From: Roseovarius confluentis
GTDB lineage: Bacteria; Pseudomonadota; Alphaproteobacteria; Rhodobacterales; Rhodobacteraceae
Length of the DNA: 64,000 bases
Direction of reading: 5' to 3'
NCBI RefSeq assembly: GCF_002917925.1
Contig: NZ_PPFE01000003.1
Coordinates: 248,001 to 312,000 of the forward strand
The position numbers and the translations under genes were made by a program. Positions 1 to 8,397 of the stretch are shown here, piece by piece. Every line of letters begins with the position of its first letter. Position 1 is the first letter of the stretch. Below the pieces are notes generated by a model that was given only the letters and a program-made list of their open reading frames with translations, had not been told where the DNA came from and ran no database searches.

Positions 1-524
1 CCGATGACCAGCAGGTCGCAATGCAGGAAGCCCTTGTCGTACGTGTCGGGATCGTCCTTCATCGACAGGCGCCCAAGTCCGGCGGCGGAGCGGATCACTG
101 GCTCGTAGAGCTTTTCCCAGAACGCCTTGGGCCACATGAAGGTCTTGTAGTAGAAACCCGCCGACAGGAAGGGCGAGAAGAAATCGTTGACCGCTAGCAG
201 GTCGTATTCCAGCGTGCCGCGATGGTTCTGCGAGGTAGCGTTCAGCCCCTCGAAGAGTTCGACCATCGTGGCGCGTGTGTTCGGCTCCTGATAGGCGCCG
301 TCGCGCAGATGGACCAGCGCGTTGGGTTCCTCGGAGCCGTCGGTAAACACGCCGCGCGGGCGGTGATACTTGAAGGAGCGGCCCATCAGAAGCTGGCCAT
401 TGGCGAGAAGCGCCGAGGCGAGCGTGTCGCCGGGATGGCCGCGGAACCACTTGTCGTTAAAGCGGAACTTGATCTCTTTCGAGCGGTCGATCAGGCCGCC
501 CTTGATACGGTTTTTCTGGGTCAT
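1..524 (-). CDS. soxA: Sarcosine oxidase alpha subunit, N-terminal part (runs off left edge)
   Basis: Large subunit of heterotetrameric sarcosine oxidase, which oxidatively demethylates sarcosine to glycine and passes the one-carbon unit to tetrahydrofolate. About 174 codons are present. They hold the N-terminal ferredoxin-like fold typical of SoxA (conserved stretch GRSFKYHRPRGVF near residue 50), and the window ends at CDLLVIG, the first strand of the Rossmann domain. The start ATG (522-524) overlaps the soxD stop as ATGA, so the subunits are translationally coupled. The C-terminal aminomethyltransferase-like half, and probably soxG, lie outside the window. Confidence 0.93.
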   Translation of the reverse strand, partial: MTQKNRIKGGLIDRSKEIKFRFNDKWFRGHPGDTLASALLANGQLLMGRSFKYHRPRGVFTDGSEEPNALVHLRDGAYQEPNTRATMVELFEGLNATSQNHRGTLEYDLLAVNDFFSPFLSAGFYYKTFMWPKAFWEKLYEPVIRSAAGLGRLSMKDDPDTYDKGFLHCDLLVI

Positions 525-808
525 TTGCCGCGCCCCCGTTTGCGTGCCACGTCACGGGCCAGTTCGACCGCCGTGATCTCGTGGGTCAGGGTGTTGCGCG
601 TGACCACCAGCCAGGAGCGGTCGCCTTGTTCGTGGTACCAAAGCTCCTGGTGCTGGCCTGCGGGGTTGTCGCGCAGATAGCCGTAGCTGTGGAACTGTTC
701 CATCGCGTCGGCGGCCTGCCAGTCGGGCCGGTCGATGAGGGCGGCATCGCCGAGATAGACGAATTCGGCGGCGTCTCGCGGGCCCAGAAGGGGATGGTCG
801 ATAATCAT
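521..808 (-). CDS. soxD: Sarcosine oxidase delta subunit, variant lacking zinc-site cysteines
   Basis: A 95-residue delta subunit lying between soxB and soxA in the canonical B-D-A order. The family core is present: GPRDAAEF near the N-terminus and ELWYHEQGDRSW near residue 57. Characterised delta subunits bind zinc through two cysteines close to the N-terminus, a histidine and a further cysteine in the HxxGC region. Here the N-terminus reads MIIDHPLLGPR and the second region reads HEQGD, so only the histidine is left and the protein contains no cysteine. It probably keeps a structural role without zinc. Identification rests on synteny plus these motifs. Confidence 0.9.
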   Translation of the reverse strand: MIIDHPLLGPRDAAEFVYLGDAALIDRPDWQAADAMEQFHSYGYLRDNPAGQHQELWYHEQGDRSWLVVTRNTLTHEITAVELARDVARKRGRGK

Positions 809-821
809 GTCTGTGCGCCCC

Positions 822-2072
822 TCAGTGCAGGTTGGGCTGGTTGCCCATGCCTTTTTCGTCGATCAGGTTGCCGGTCATGAACCGGTCCAGCCGCATTTCC
901 GTCGCGGTGGGGTGCGGCTCGTCCTTGGCCAGCAGGTGGGCATAGCAGAAGCCGGAGGCGGGCGTGGCCTTGAACCCGCCATAGCACCAGCCGCCGTTGA
1001 AATAGAGCCCGTCGATATGTGTCTTGTCGATGAAGGGCGAGCCGTCCATCGACATGTCCATGACGCCACCCCAGGACCGCAGCAGGCGGGCGCGGCCGAT
1101 CATCGGCATGATCGCCATGCCGCCCTCGCAGACGTCCTCGACGACCGGAAGGTTGCCGCGCTGGGCGTAAGTGTTGTAGCCGTCGATGTCGCCGCCGAAG
1201 ACCAGCCCGCCCTTGTCGGACTGGCTGACGTAGAAATGGCCGGCGCCGAAGGTGATCACGCCGGGAAGAGTCGGTTTGAGACCTTCAGAGACGAACGCTT
1301 GCAACACGTGCGATTCAATGGGTAAGCGCATGCCAGCCATCGCGGCGACGCGGCCGGAGGACCCGGCAACGCACATTGCCACTTTCTTGGCGCGGATGGG
1401 GCCGCGCGAGGTTTCGACCCCGAGGCAGCTGCCATTCTCGATCTGAAAGCCAGTGACCTCGCAATTCTGGATGATATCAACGCCGCGGCTGTCGGCGCCG
1501 CGGGCATAGCCCCAGGCGACGGCGTCGTGCCGCGCGGTACCGCCGCGGCGTTGAAAGAGGCCGCCCTTGATGGGAAAGCGGGCGTTGTCGTAATCGAGGA
1601 ACGGCAGTTCCTTTTTCAGCTGGGCGGCATCGACCAGTTCGGCATCGGCGCCAGCGAGGAACATCGAGTTCGCGCGCCGCACGAAGGCATCGCGCTGGCC
1701 GTCGGTGTGGATGAGGTTGAGGATCGAGCGCTGCGAGACCATCGAGTTGTAATTCGTGTCCTGCTCGAGGTTTTCCCACAGCTTCATCGAGAATTCGTAG
1801 AACGGCTCGTTGCCGGGCAGCAGGTAGTTGGAGCGGATGATGGTGGTGTTGCGACCGATATTGCCCGAGCCGAGCCAGCCTTTTTCAAGAACGGCGACGT
1901 TGGTCAGGCCGAATTCCTTGGCGAGGTAGTAGGCGGTCGACAGGCCATGCCCACCGCCGCCAATGATGACGATGTCATATTCCGCCTTGGGCTCGGGTTC
2001 GCGCCAGGCGCGTGTCCAACCCTTGTTGCCGGTCAGGCCTTCCCAGAGGACCTTGAATCCACTGTAGCGCAT
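822..2072 (-). CDS. soxB: Sarcosine oxidase beta subunit
   Basis: FAD/FMN subunit of sarcosine oxidase, 416 residues, the usual family length. It has the dinucleotide-binding GGGGHG motif at about residues 38-43 and the ARHDAVAWGYAR segment near residue 180, whose histidine covalently holds FMN in characterised homologues. The start is taken at MRYSGFKVLW; an upstream in-frame ATG would add 13 residues with no family resemblance. It is the first gene of the soxBDA operon and is transcribed divergently from the GlxA-type regulator across an 84-bp gap. Confidence 0.95.
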   Translation of the reverse strand: MRYSGFKVLWEGLTGNKGWTRAWREPEPKAEYDIVIIGGGGHGLSTAYYLAKEFGLTNVAVLEKGWLGSGNIGRNTTIIRSNYLLPGNEPFYEFSMKLWENLEQDTNYNSMVSQRSILNLIHTDGQRDAFVRRANSMFLAGADAELVDAAQLKKELPFLDYDNARFPIKGGLFQRRGGTARHDAVAWGYARGADSRGVDIIQNCEVTGFQIENGSCLGVETSRGPIRAKKVAMCVAGSSGRVAAMAGMRLPIESHVLQAFVSEGLKPTLPGVITFGAGHFYVSQSDKGGLVFGGDIDGYNTYAQRGNLPVVEDVCEGGMAIMPMIGRARLLRSWGGVMDMSMDGSPFIDKTHIDGLYFNGGWCYGGFKATPASGFCYAHLLAKDEPHPTATEMRLDRFMTGNLIDEKGMGNQPNLH

Positions 2073-2156
2073 AAGATGATTCCCACGATTGCTGACATCA
2101 GTGTGCGGCATTCTTGGCGAATGGACTTTTCCAAAACGGACGGATAATTTCTGATT

Positions 2157-3116
2157 ATGGACAATATTGGTTCAAATCTGGATGCCTCGCGCAGAATCGG
2201 GATCTTACCGGTCCCGGGCTTCGCAATGATGTCCTTTGCCGCGCTGACTGAACCGATGCGGGCTGCGAACCTGCTGGCGCGGCGGCAGCTTTACGAGGTG
2301 GTGACCGTCGGATCTGACATGGATCCAGTGCCGAGTTCCGGGGCGGGCATGGTGGTGCCCGAGATCGAAGTGGGTGAGACGGACGCGTTCGATTACCTCT
2401 TTGTCGTGGCGGGCGGGGACCCCACGCTTTACAACGACCGTGCGGTGCTGAACTGGCTGGCGCGGGTGGCCCGGGCGGGCGTGCCGCTGGGCGGGGTGTC
2501 GGGCGGGCCGATCATCCTGGCCCGGGCGGGGCTGATGCAAGGGCGGCGCATGACAGTCCACTGGGAACACGCCGGGGCGCTGGCCGAGATTTCCCCGAGC
2601 CTGGTTCTGGAACGCTCGCTTTACGTGATCGACAGGGACCGGGTGACCTGTGCGGGCGGCACCGCGCCGATGGACCTGATGCACGCGCTGATCACGCAGC
2701 ATCACGGGGCGCATTTCGCGCGGTTGGTCAGCGACTGGTTCATGCATACGGAAATTCGCCCTTCGGCCGGTCCGCAACGCTCCGGTCTGGTGGAGCGGGT
2801 GGGTACGACCGTTCCCGCCATTCTCGATGCGGTGGAGGCTATGGAGGCGAATGTCGCCGAACCGTTGGACCTGTCGCGCCTGTCTTCGGTTGCAGGCCTT
2901 TCGTCGCGCCAACTCAACCGCGTGTTCCGCGACAAGCTGGGTCGGCCGGTAATGCGTTACTATCGTGAGTTACGACTTGAAAAGGCGCAGAGTCTTTTGC
3001 GAAATTCCCCGCTCAGCCTGACCGAAATCGCGCTCGCCACCGGCTTTGCAAGTTCCGCCCACTTCTCGCGTGCCTACAGCAAACGTTTCGGTCAGCCGCC
3101 CTCGGCCTACAGATAG
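2157..3116 (+). CDS. GlxA family transcriptional regulator (DJ-1/PfpI + AraC HTH)
   Basis: A 319-residue regulator with an N-terminal DJ-1/PfpI-like class I amidotransferase-fold sensor domain (residues 12-190, with GGVSGGPIILARAG in the nucleophile-elbow position) and a C-terminal AraC-type DNA-binding domain (about 215-319) with two helix-turn-helix motifs, the second in LTEIALATGFASSAHFSRAY. The family includes GbdR and SouR, which activate glycine betaine and sarcosine catabolic genes in Pseudomonas. Divergence from soxBDA suggests it is the local sarcosine or glycine betaine activator. The effector is inferred, not shown. Confidence 0.9.
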   Translation: MDNIGSNLDASRRIGILPVPGFAMMSFAALTEPMRAANLLARRQLYEVVTVGSDMDPVPSSGAGMVVPEIEVGETDAFDYLFVVAGGDPTLYNDRAVLNWLARVARAGVPLGGVSGGPIILARAGLMQGRRMTVHWEHAGALAEISPSLVLERSLYVIDRDRVTCAGGTAPMDLMHALITQHHGAHFARLVSDWFMHTEIRPSAGPQRSGLVERVGTTVPAILDAVEAMEANVAEPLDLSRLSSVAGLSSRQLNRVFRDKLGRPVMRYYRELRLEKAQSLLRNSPLSLTEIALATGFASSAHFSRAYSKRFGQPPSAYR

Positions 3117-3209
3117 GTTTGCGTCAATCGTGCTGCGGTTTGCGCCGCGCGGCTTGCCACGGCCATTGGGCGCGTTAGGGTTCGGAAAACATCTACGGCG
3201 AGGTTACTT

Positions 3210-3932
3210 ATGCACATCTTGGTACTGCAACACGAACGCGTCGAGCATCCTGCAGTTTTTCGCAAGTTCCTTCGCGAGGACGGACATACGTGGGACGCGA
3301 TCGAGCTGGACGAAGGAGAGGCGTTGCCCGAAAGCATGGATGGTTACGATGCACTTTGGGTACTGGGCGGTCCGATGGACACCTGGCAGGAGGATCTGCA
3401 TCCGTGGCTGAAGGACGAAAAGGTGTTCATCCGCGATGCGGTCGAGGGGCAGGGTATTCCGTTTCTCGGGCTTTGCCTGGGACATCAGTTGCTTGCAGAG
3501 GCATTGGGCGGTGCGGTCGGCCCATCGAAGACTCCCGAAATCGGCGTGTTGGACGTACAGTTGACCGAAGCCGGGGCAAGCGGGGTGTTTTTCGATGGCT
3601 TGCCGGAAGTATTCCAATGCCTTCAGTGGCATTCTGCCGAGGTGACCGAGCTGCCGGAAGGGGCGCAGGTCCTCGCGACGTCTCCTGCCTGTCCCGTGCA
3701 GGCGATGAAATGGGGAACGCGCGCTTACTCCATGCAGTTTCACATCGAGATTGAACATGACACGGTCGAGGCGTGGGGAGAGATCCCGGAATATGCTGGC
3801 GCCCTGGAAAAGGCGCTGGGCAAAGGAGCCCTTGGCTCTTTTCAGGAAGATTGCGCCAAACGCATGGACAGGTTCAACGAGATGGCCGAGCGTATCTACA
3901 TCAACTGGCTTCAGGCGACGGCGCGGACCTAG
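3210..3932 (+). CDS. Type 1 glutamine amidotransferase-like protein
   Basis: A 240-residue free-standing class I glutamine amidotransferase domain. The nucleophile elbow FLGLCLGHQLL (Cys near residue 89) and the FHIEIE segment (His and Glu near 175-177) give a complete Cys-His-Glu triad, and GGPMD near residue 50 forms the oxyanion region. It could hydrolyse a gamma-glutamyl amide rather than feed a synthase, since no partner synthase is adjacent. Its position beside soxBDA and the GlxA regulator suggests methylamine, betaine or sarcosine metabolism, but the substrate is unknown. Its stop codon overlaps the convergent stop of the GMC remnant. Confidence 0.85.
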   Translation: MHILVLQHERVEHPAVFRKFLREDGHTWDAIELDEGEALPESMDGYDALWVLGGPMDTWQEDLHPWLKDEKVFIRDAVEGQGIPFLGLCLGHQLLAEALGGAVGPSKTPEIGVLDVQLTEAGASGVFFDGLPEVFQCLQWHSAEVTELPEGAQVLATSPACPVQAMKWGTRAYSMQFHIEIEHDTVEAWGEIPEYAGALEKALGKGALGSFQEDCAKRMDRFNEMAERIYINWLQATART

Positions 3933-4407
3933 GCGCTTTCGGAAGCGAAGGGCGGGTTCTGCGGTGCAAGCTGCGCATGCCCGGCGATGAAATCCGCCGC
4001 ACGGGCCGCTAGCATCTGGGTCGGCGCGTTGAGATTCGCGCTGATCACGCGGGGCATCACCGAGGCATCCACAACGCGCAGCCCCTCTATACCGTGAACG
4101 CGAAATCTTTCATCTACCACGGGGTTCTGTCCCAGCCGCATCCGGCATGTCCCGCATGGATGGAATTCCATTGTCACGTTCGCACGGATCCATGCGCGGA
4201 TTTCTGCATCGGTCTTTACGTCCGGTCCTCGGTCGATCTCGACGTCGCGAAATGTATCGGAAAGCTCACGCGGCTTTTGCACATCGGCCCGGACCCGAGA
4301 ACCAGGATTTTCTTCGACCTGTCGCGTCGCAAACCGTTGGCGAGCGTACATCCGGCAGATCCTGCGCCGATGATGATATAGTCATATTCGCGGGACGGAT
4401 GGCTCAC
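3929..4407 (-). pseudogene. GMC oxidoreductase (choline dehydrogenase-like) remnant with large internal deletion
   Basis: Two pieces of one GMC flavoprotein lie head to tail in different frames. The start at 4407 encodes the FAD-binding N-terminus [19 protein letters not shown] and continues through the second Rossmann strand (LVLGSGP). At about 4287 the homology jumps to the extreme C-terminus in another frame, with FHPCGTCRM, the GLRVVDASVMPR segment and NLNAPTQM, ending at 3929. Intact family members have about 530 residues, so several hundred codons are missing and the frame is broken. This looks like decay by deletion. The ancestor may have been a choline or alcohol dehydrogenase, which would suit the betaine/sarcosine neighbourhood. 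Confidence 0.85.
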
Positions 4408-5465
4408 GCGTCCTGGCCCCAGCCTTCGGATTGCATCTCTCGAAGGCGGCTCGCGGTGCGTTCGAATTCAAAGCTGCCCTCACCTTCGACGTATAGATAC
4501 TCGGGTTCTGCGGCAGCAGAGCAGACGAGTCGGACCTTTGCCTCGTAAAGCGCGTCGATCAGGGTCACAAATCGCTTGGCCTCATTGAAGTTCGACCGGC
4601 TGAGTTGTGGTATGTTTTCCAGCACCAGAACCCGGGCTGCCTGAGCGAGGGCAAGATAATCAGCGGGACCAAGCGAGCGCCCGCAGAGGTCATAGAAACT
4701 GGCCCGCGCCACGCCGTTGTGAAAAGCGGGAATCTCAACCTCGCGTTTGTTGACGACAAGGGTTAGTGGCGCGCCCTTGCCCTCGGTCAGGTCGCGCCAC
4801 ACTTCCTTGATCTTGGCGCGGGCCTCTGGGGTATTTGGTGTGAAATACGTTGGACTGCCTGCCAGCCGACCCTGACGATGGTCGGTGGGGCTGACCATCT
4901 CGTGGATGACCATCCGTTCTTTCAGAAGCTCGATGAAGGGCAGGAACAGCTGGCGGTTGAGACCGTCCTTGTAAAGTTCGTCGGGCTCGCGGTTGGAGGT
5001 TGTCACCACCGCGACACCCGAAGCGAATAGCGACTCGAAGAGCCGGCCCACGATCATGGCGTCGGTGATGTCGGTGATCTGCATCTCGTCGAAGGCCAGG
5101 CACCGCACCGAATCCGACACCTCCTTGGCGACGGGGGCCAGCGCGTCTTCTTTTCCGGCGGCGCGGGCCTTGTGCATCCCGGCATGGATCTCCTGCATGA
5201 AGGCATGGAAATGCACGCGGCGCTTGGGCACCGACAGCGTTTCCACGAACATATCCATCAGCATCGACTTGCCGCGCCCGACACCGCCCCAGAGGTAAAG
5301 ACCTTTGGGCGCCTCGACCTGCCTGCGAAAGAACCCCTTTTTCTGGGGTTGAGCCAGATCGGCGCGCAGACGCTCCAGCTCCTCGACGACCGCGACCTGC
5401 GCATCGTCGCGTTTCAGAACGCCCTCGTCGACCAGGCGTTCGTATTTGTCGGGGACCGTCTCCAT
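4404..5465 (-). CDS. zapE: Cell division protein ZapE / AFG1-like ATPase
   Basis: A 353-residue P-loop ATPase of the AFG1/ZapE family. It has Walker [10 protein letters not shown] (residues about 60-68) and Walker [10 protein letters not shown], followed by the [16 protein letters not shown] segment typical of the family. ZapE associates with the Z-ring in Escherichia coli; mitochondrial AFG1 assists respiratory complex turnover. The start [11 protein letters not shown] gives the normal family length; a longer in-frame reading upstream is low-complexity and lies in the promoter region of the divergent MFS gene. The 3' end overlaps the first codon of the GMC remnant. Confidence 0.92.
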   Translation of the reverse strand: METVPDKYERLVDEGVLKRDDAQVAVVEELERLRADLAQPQKKGFFRRQVEAPKGLYLWGGVGRGKSMLMDMFVETLSVPKRRVHFHAFMQEIHAGMHKARAAGKEDALAPVAKEVSDSVRCLAFDEMQITDITDAMIVGRLFESLFASGVAVVTTSNREPDELYKDGLNRQLFLPFIELLKERMVIHEMVSPTDHRQGRLAGSPTYFTPNTPEARAKIKEVWRDLTEGKGAPLTLVVNKREVEIPAFHNGVARASFYDLCGRSLGPADYLALAQAARVLVLENIPQLSRSNFNEAKRFVTLIDALYEAKVRLVCSAAAEPEYLYVEGEGSFEFERTASRLREMQSEGWGQDA

Positions 5466-5600
5466 GCCCTTGTGGATACCGAAGCTGCGACGGCGTGGAA
5501 AGCAGGAAGCGGTTCGCGAAGCCGAATTGTATGCATCACAATCGCTGAATTGACGCTTCGGCGGGGGCGGGTACTGTCGCGGCATTCTTCGGAGGGTCCC

Positions 5601-6842
5601 ATGCAGAAATCCGCGTCGATCTTCACGCCTGTGCTGATGGCGGGCTGCTTGATCATGCTGGTGTCGTTCTCGATCCGGGCGGCGTTCGGTGTGTTCCAGA
5701 TCCCGATTGCCGAGGAATTCAACTGGCTGCGGGTGGAGTTCAGCCTGGCCATCGCGGTGCAGAACTTGGCCTGGGGGATCGGCCAACCGATATTCGGCGC
5801 GATTGCCGAGAAAGTGGGCGACCGCAAGGCCATCATCCTTGGTGCGTTGATGTATGCCGCCGGACTGGTGCTATCTTCCTTTGCCACGACGCCGCTGGCG
5901 CATCAGCTGTACGAAGTGCTTGTGGGATTCGGGATTGCGGGCACAGGGTTTGGCGTGATCCTCGCCGTGGTGGGGCGCGCCAGCAGCGACGAGAACCGCT
6001 CGATGAGCCTGGCCATCGCGACGGCGGCCGGATCGGCGGGGCAGGTATTCGGTCCACCTATTGCAGAGTACCTGCTGTCGATGATGGGCTGGCAGTCGGT
6101 CTTCCTGATCTTCGCGGCGGCGATCCTGGCTGTACTGGCCTGCCTGCCGCTCATGCGCGCGCCGGAACCCGCCAGCACGGCGGAGTTGGCAGAGACCATG
6201 GGCCAGATTCTGGTCAAGGCGTTCCGCGATCCGAGCTATACGCTGATCTTTCTCGGCTTTTTCTCCTGCGGCTACCAGCTAGGCTTTATCACCGCACATT
6301 TCCCGGCCTTCGTGACGGAGTATTGCGGGCCGATCGTGGCGGGCAGCGTGTTGCACAACATGGGGGTGACCACGACCTCGGCGCTGGGGGCGGTGGCCAT
6401 CGCGCTGATCGGGCTGGCCAATATCGCGGGGACGCTGACGGCTGGATGGTTGGGAAAACGCCACTCCAAGAAGCTGTTGCTGGCCGCGATCTATACCGGG
6501 CGGACCCTTGTCGCGGCCGCTTTCATCCTGTTTCCGATCACGCCGACCAGTGTGCTGCTGTTCTCGGCGGCGATGGGGTCACTGTGGCTGGCGACCGTGC
6601 CACTGACCAGCGGGCTGATCGCGTATATCTATGGGCTGAGATACATGGGTACGCTTTACGGGATCGTTTTCTTCAGTCACCAGCTGGGTAGTTTCCTGGG
6701 TGTTTGGCTGGGGGGGCAGTTGTATGATATCTACGGAAACTATTCGATGGTCTGGTGGATCGGCGTGGGAGTGGGCGCATTTTCAGCAATCGTGCATCTT
6801 CCGGTAAAAGAACGGGCGCTGCCGCGCGGTGCCTTGGCCTGA
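5601..6842 (+). CDS. MFS transporter
   Basis: A 413-residue major facilitator with about 12 hydrophobic segments. The loop between segments 2 and 3 reads GAIAEKVGDRKAIILG, the MFS signature, and the central cytosolic loop lies around residues 200-215. It most resembles the oxalate/formate or monocarboxylate-type MFS group, but the substrate cannot be inferred. The start is preceded by GGAGGG 7 bases upstream. It is divergent from zapE. The last codons overlap the next reading frame by 88 bases. Confidence 0.88.
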   Translation: MQKSASIFTPVLMAGCLIMLVSFSIRAAFGVFQIPIAEEFNWLRVEFSLAIAVQNLAWGIGQPIFGAIAEKVGDRKAIILGALMYAAGLVLSSFATTPLAHQLYEVLVGFGIAGTGFGVILAVVGRASSDENRSMSLAIATAAGSAGQVFGPPIAEYLLSMMGWQSVFLIFAAAILAVLACLPLMRAPEPASTAELAETMGQILVKAFRDPSYTLIFLGFFSCGYQLGFITAHFPAFVTEYCGPIVAGSVLHNMGVTTTSALGAVAIALIGLANIAGTLTAGWLGKRHSKKLLLAAIYTGRTLVAAAFILFPITPTSVLLFSAAMGSLWLATVPLTSGLIAYIYGLRYMGTLYGIVFFSHQLGSFLGVWLGGQLYDIYGNYSMVWWIGVGVGAFSAIVHLPVKERALPRGALA

Positions 6843-7462
6843 CGCTCGCGGCGCTGTTTCTTCTGGCGCTGGGCCCGGCCTTTGCGGAGGACGTCGACGA
6901 TTGGATCGCCGCCACGCCCGAACGGTATCATCAGACGTTGCGCGCGGGGCAGGAAGATCCGACTTTTTCGGCCTTTCGCGAGATGTGCCCGGCGGATGTT
7001 TTTCGCGACCTCGGCCGCACGCCGGGCGGTTCGCGGGATTGTACGGATCGACCGGGATGGTGCTTGGCGTTGTGCCGGACGGGGCAGGCGCGGGCCTGTT
7101 TCGGACTGGCGCGCGCGGTGGAAATCGAGCTGGACGTCGAGGGCCAGGCCACGGTAAAGTTTCCTTTCTTCATGGCCGCATGCGCGGCAGGGGACGCCAA
7201 TGCGTGCACAAATGCCGGCGCCACGGCGACGCGCGGCAGCTGGATCGCGGGAACGCGACCCGCCGTCGCCGAGGCGCGGGAGTGCCAAGTTCGCACCTAC
7301 GAGATGGCCTGCACGGCGCAGGCACCTTGGGGCTGTTACATGTTGGGCGCGGAATGGGCGCAGGCGGGTGACATTGCCAAGGCGCGGGACGCGTGGCAGC
7401 GCGTTTGCGATGTCGACGCCGATGGCAGCGCCTGCGAAGCAGCGCGGTCCCAACTGGATTAG
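6755..7462 (+). CDS. Secreted cysteine-rich Sel1-like repeat protein
   Basis: A protein of up to 235 residues with a signal-peptide-like hydrophobic run (LTLAALFLLALGPAFA, about residues 29-44), so the mature part is probably periplasmic. The rest is rich in regularly spaced cysteines and short helical units such as CAAGDANACTNAGA and GCYMLGAEWAQAGD, resembling Sel1/HcpA-type repeats stabilised by disulfides. The start at 6755 overlaps the MFS gene by 88 bases. No ATG or GTG lies nearer the signal sequence, so the exact start is uncertain. No enzymatic motif is seen. Confidence 0.7.
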   Translation: MDRRGSGRIFSNRASSGKRTGAAARCLGLTLAALFLLALGPAFAEDVDDWIAATPERYHQTLRAGQEDPTFSAFREMCPADVFRDLGRTPGGSRDCTDRPGWCLALCRTGQARACFGLARAVEIELDVEGQATVKFPFFMAACAAGDANACTNAGATATRGSWIAGTRPAVAEARECQVRTYEMACTAQAPWGCYMLGAEWAQAGDIAKARDAWQRVCDVDADGSACEAARSQLD

Positions 7463-8397
7463 GGCGCCACGCCCTTTGCGACGTGAAGCGTGTCCATGAC
7501 CTGGGCGACCTCGGCCACATGGGTGTAGGCCAGCGTGTGCCCTGCGCCGGGGATGACGACGTTGCGCGCAGCTGGGTTCAGTGCTGCCAGCCGGTCGCGG
7601 CCCGCGAGGGGGATCACGTCGTCGGTCTCGCCCCAGATCGCCAAGGTCGGAATGCCGGCGTCGCAGATGGCGCGGTGGGCGGGAGCGAGGTCTTCGTCCA
7701 TGATGCCCCTGAGCGAAGACAGGACGGCAGGTGCGAACCCGTGTTTGCGGCTTTCGGCAATTTGCAGTTCGACCATGTCGGGGATGGCCGACGGCAGGCT
7801 ACGTTCGGAGTTCAGGCCACGGCGCAGGCTCCGGGGATAAAAGCCCAGCATCATCCACTTGCCGATATTGGGGTGGTTGATGGCCACCCGGGCCACCGGC
7901 CCGAGGTCGTGACCCAGACCGGCGGGCGCGATCAGGCAAAGCTGGCACATCCGGTCGGGATGTGCAGCGGCAAATCCCGTCGCGATGGCACCGCCCATGG
8001 AATAGCCGAGCAGGGTGAAGTCGCCCTCGATCCCCTGGTGATCCAGCAGCGCGGCAAGCTGGGCTGTGAAGAATGTGCTGACCTGTTCGCCTTTGGGGCG
8101 GGCCGAGAGGCCGCGACCATAAAGGTCATAGGTCAGGACGCGAAAGCCCATCCCGGAGAGGTTGTCGGCGAGCGGACCCCAGACAAAGCTGGGCGTGGTC
8201 AGGCCGTGGACGCAGACCGCGACAGGGCCACCTTCGGGCCCGCGCCACTGGAACCATGTCGGGCCGTTCGGCAGATCGGCCACCTGGCCCGTGGCCGCTG
8301 CGCGTTGCTTGTTTGTGACGCGGGGGCGGAAGGCCTCGGCGATTAAGGGGGCGGCGACAAGGGCAGTGCCGGCGGAGAGAAACGCCCAGCCGATCAC
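7459..8397 (-). CDS. Alpha/beta hydrolase
   Basis: A 312-residue alpha/beta-hydrolase. It has the oxyanion HG motif in VAVCVHGL (near residue 60), nucleophile elbow GYSMGG (Ser near 128), an acid in IWGETDDVIP and histidine in GAGHTL. An N-terminal hydrophobic stretch (WAFLSAGTALVAAPLIA) may anchor the protein in the membrane. The GTG start (8395-8397) overlaps the stop of the upstream cyclodeaminase homologue as GTGA, the best evidence for that start. The substrate is unknown. The stop overlaps the convergent Sel1-like gene end by a few bases. Confidence 0.87.
   Translation of the reverse strand: MIGWAFLSAGTALVAAPLIAEAFRPRVTNKQRAAATGQVADLPNGPTWFQWRGPEGGPVAVCVHGLTTPSFVWGPLADNLSGMGFRVLTYDLYGRGLSARPKGEQVSTFFTAQLAALLDHQGIEGDFTLLGYSMGGAIATGFAAAHPDRMCQLCLIAPAGLGHDLGPVARVAINHPNIGKWMMLGFYPRSLRRGLNSERSLPSAIPDMVELQIAESRKHGFAPAVLSSLRGIMDEDLAPAHRAICDAGIPTLAIWGETDDVIPLAGRDRLAALNPAARNVVIPGAGHTLAYTHVAEVAQVMDTLHVAKGVAP

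Noticed and set aside
4404..5786. A longer 460-residue reading of the ZapE gene
   Set aside because: The added N-terminal 107 residues are low-complexity, lack homology and run into the divergent MFS gene.
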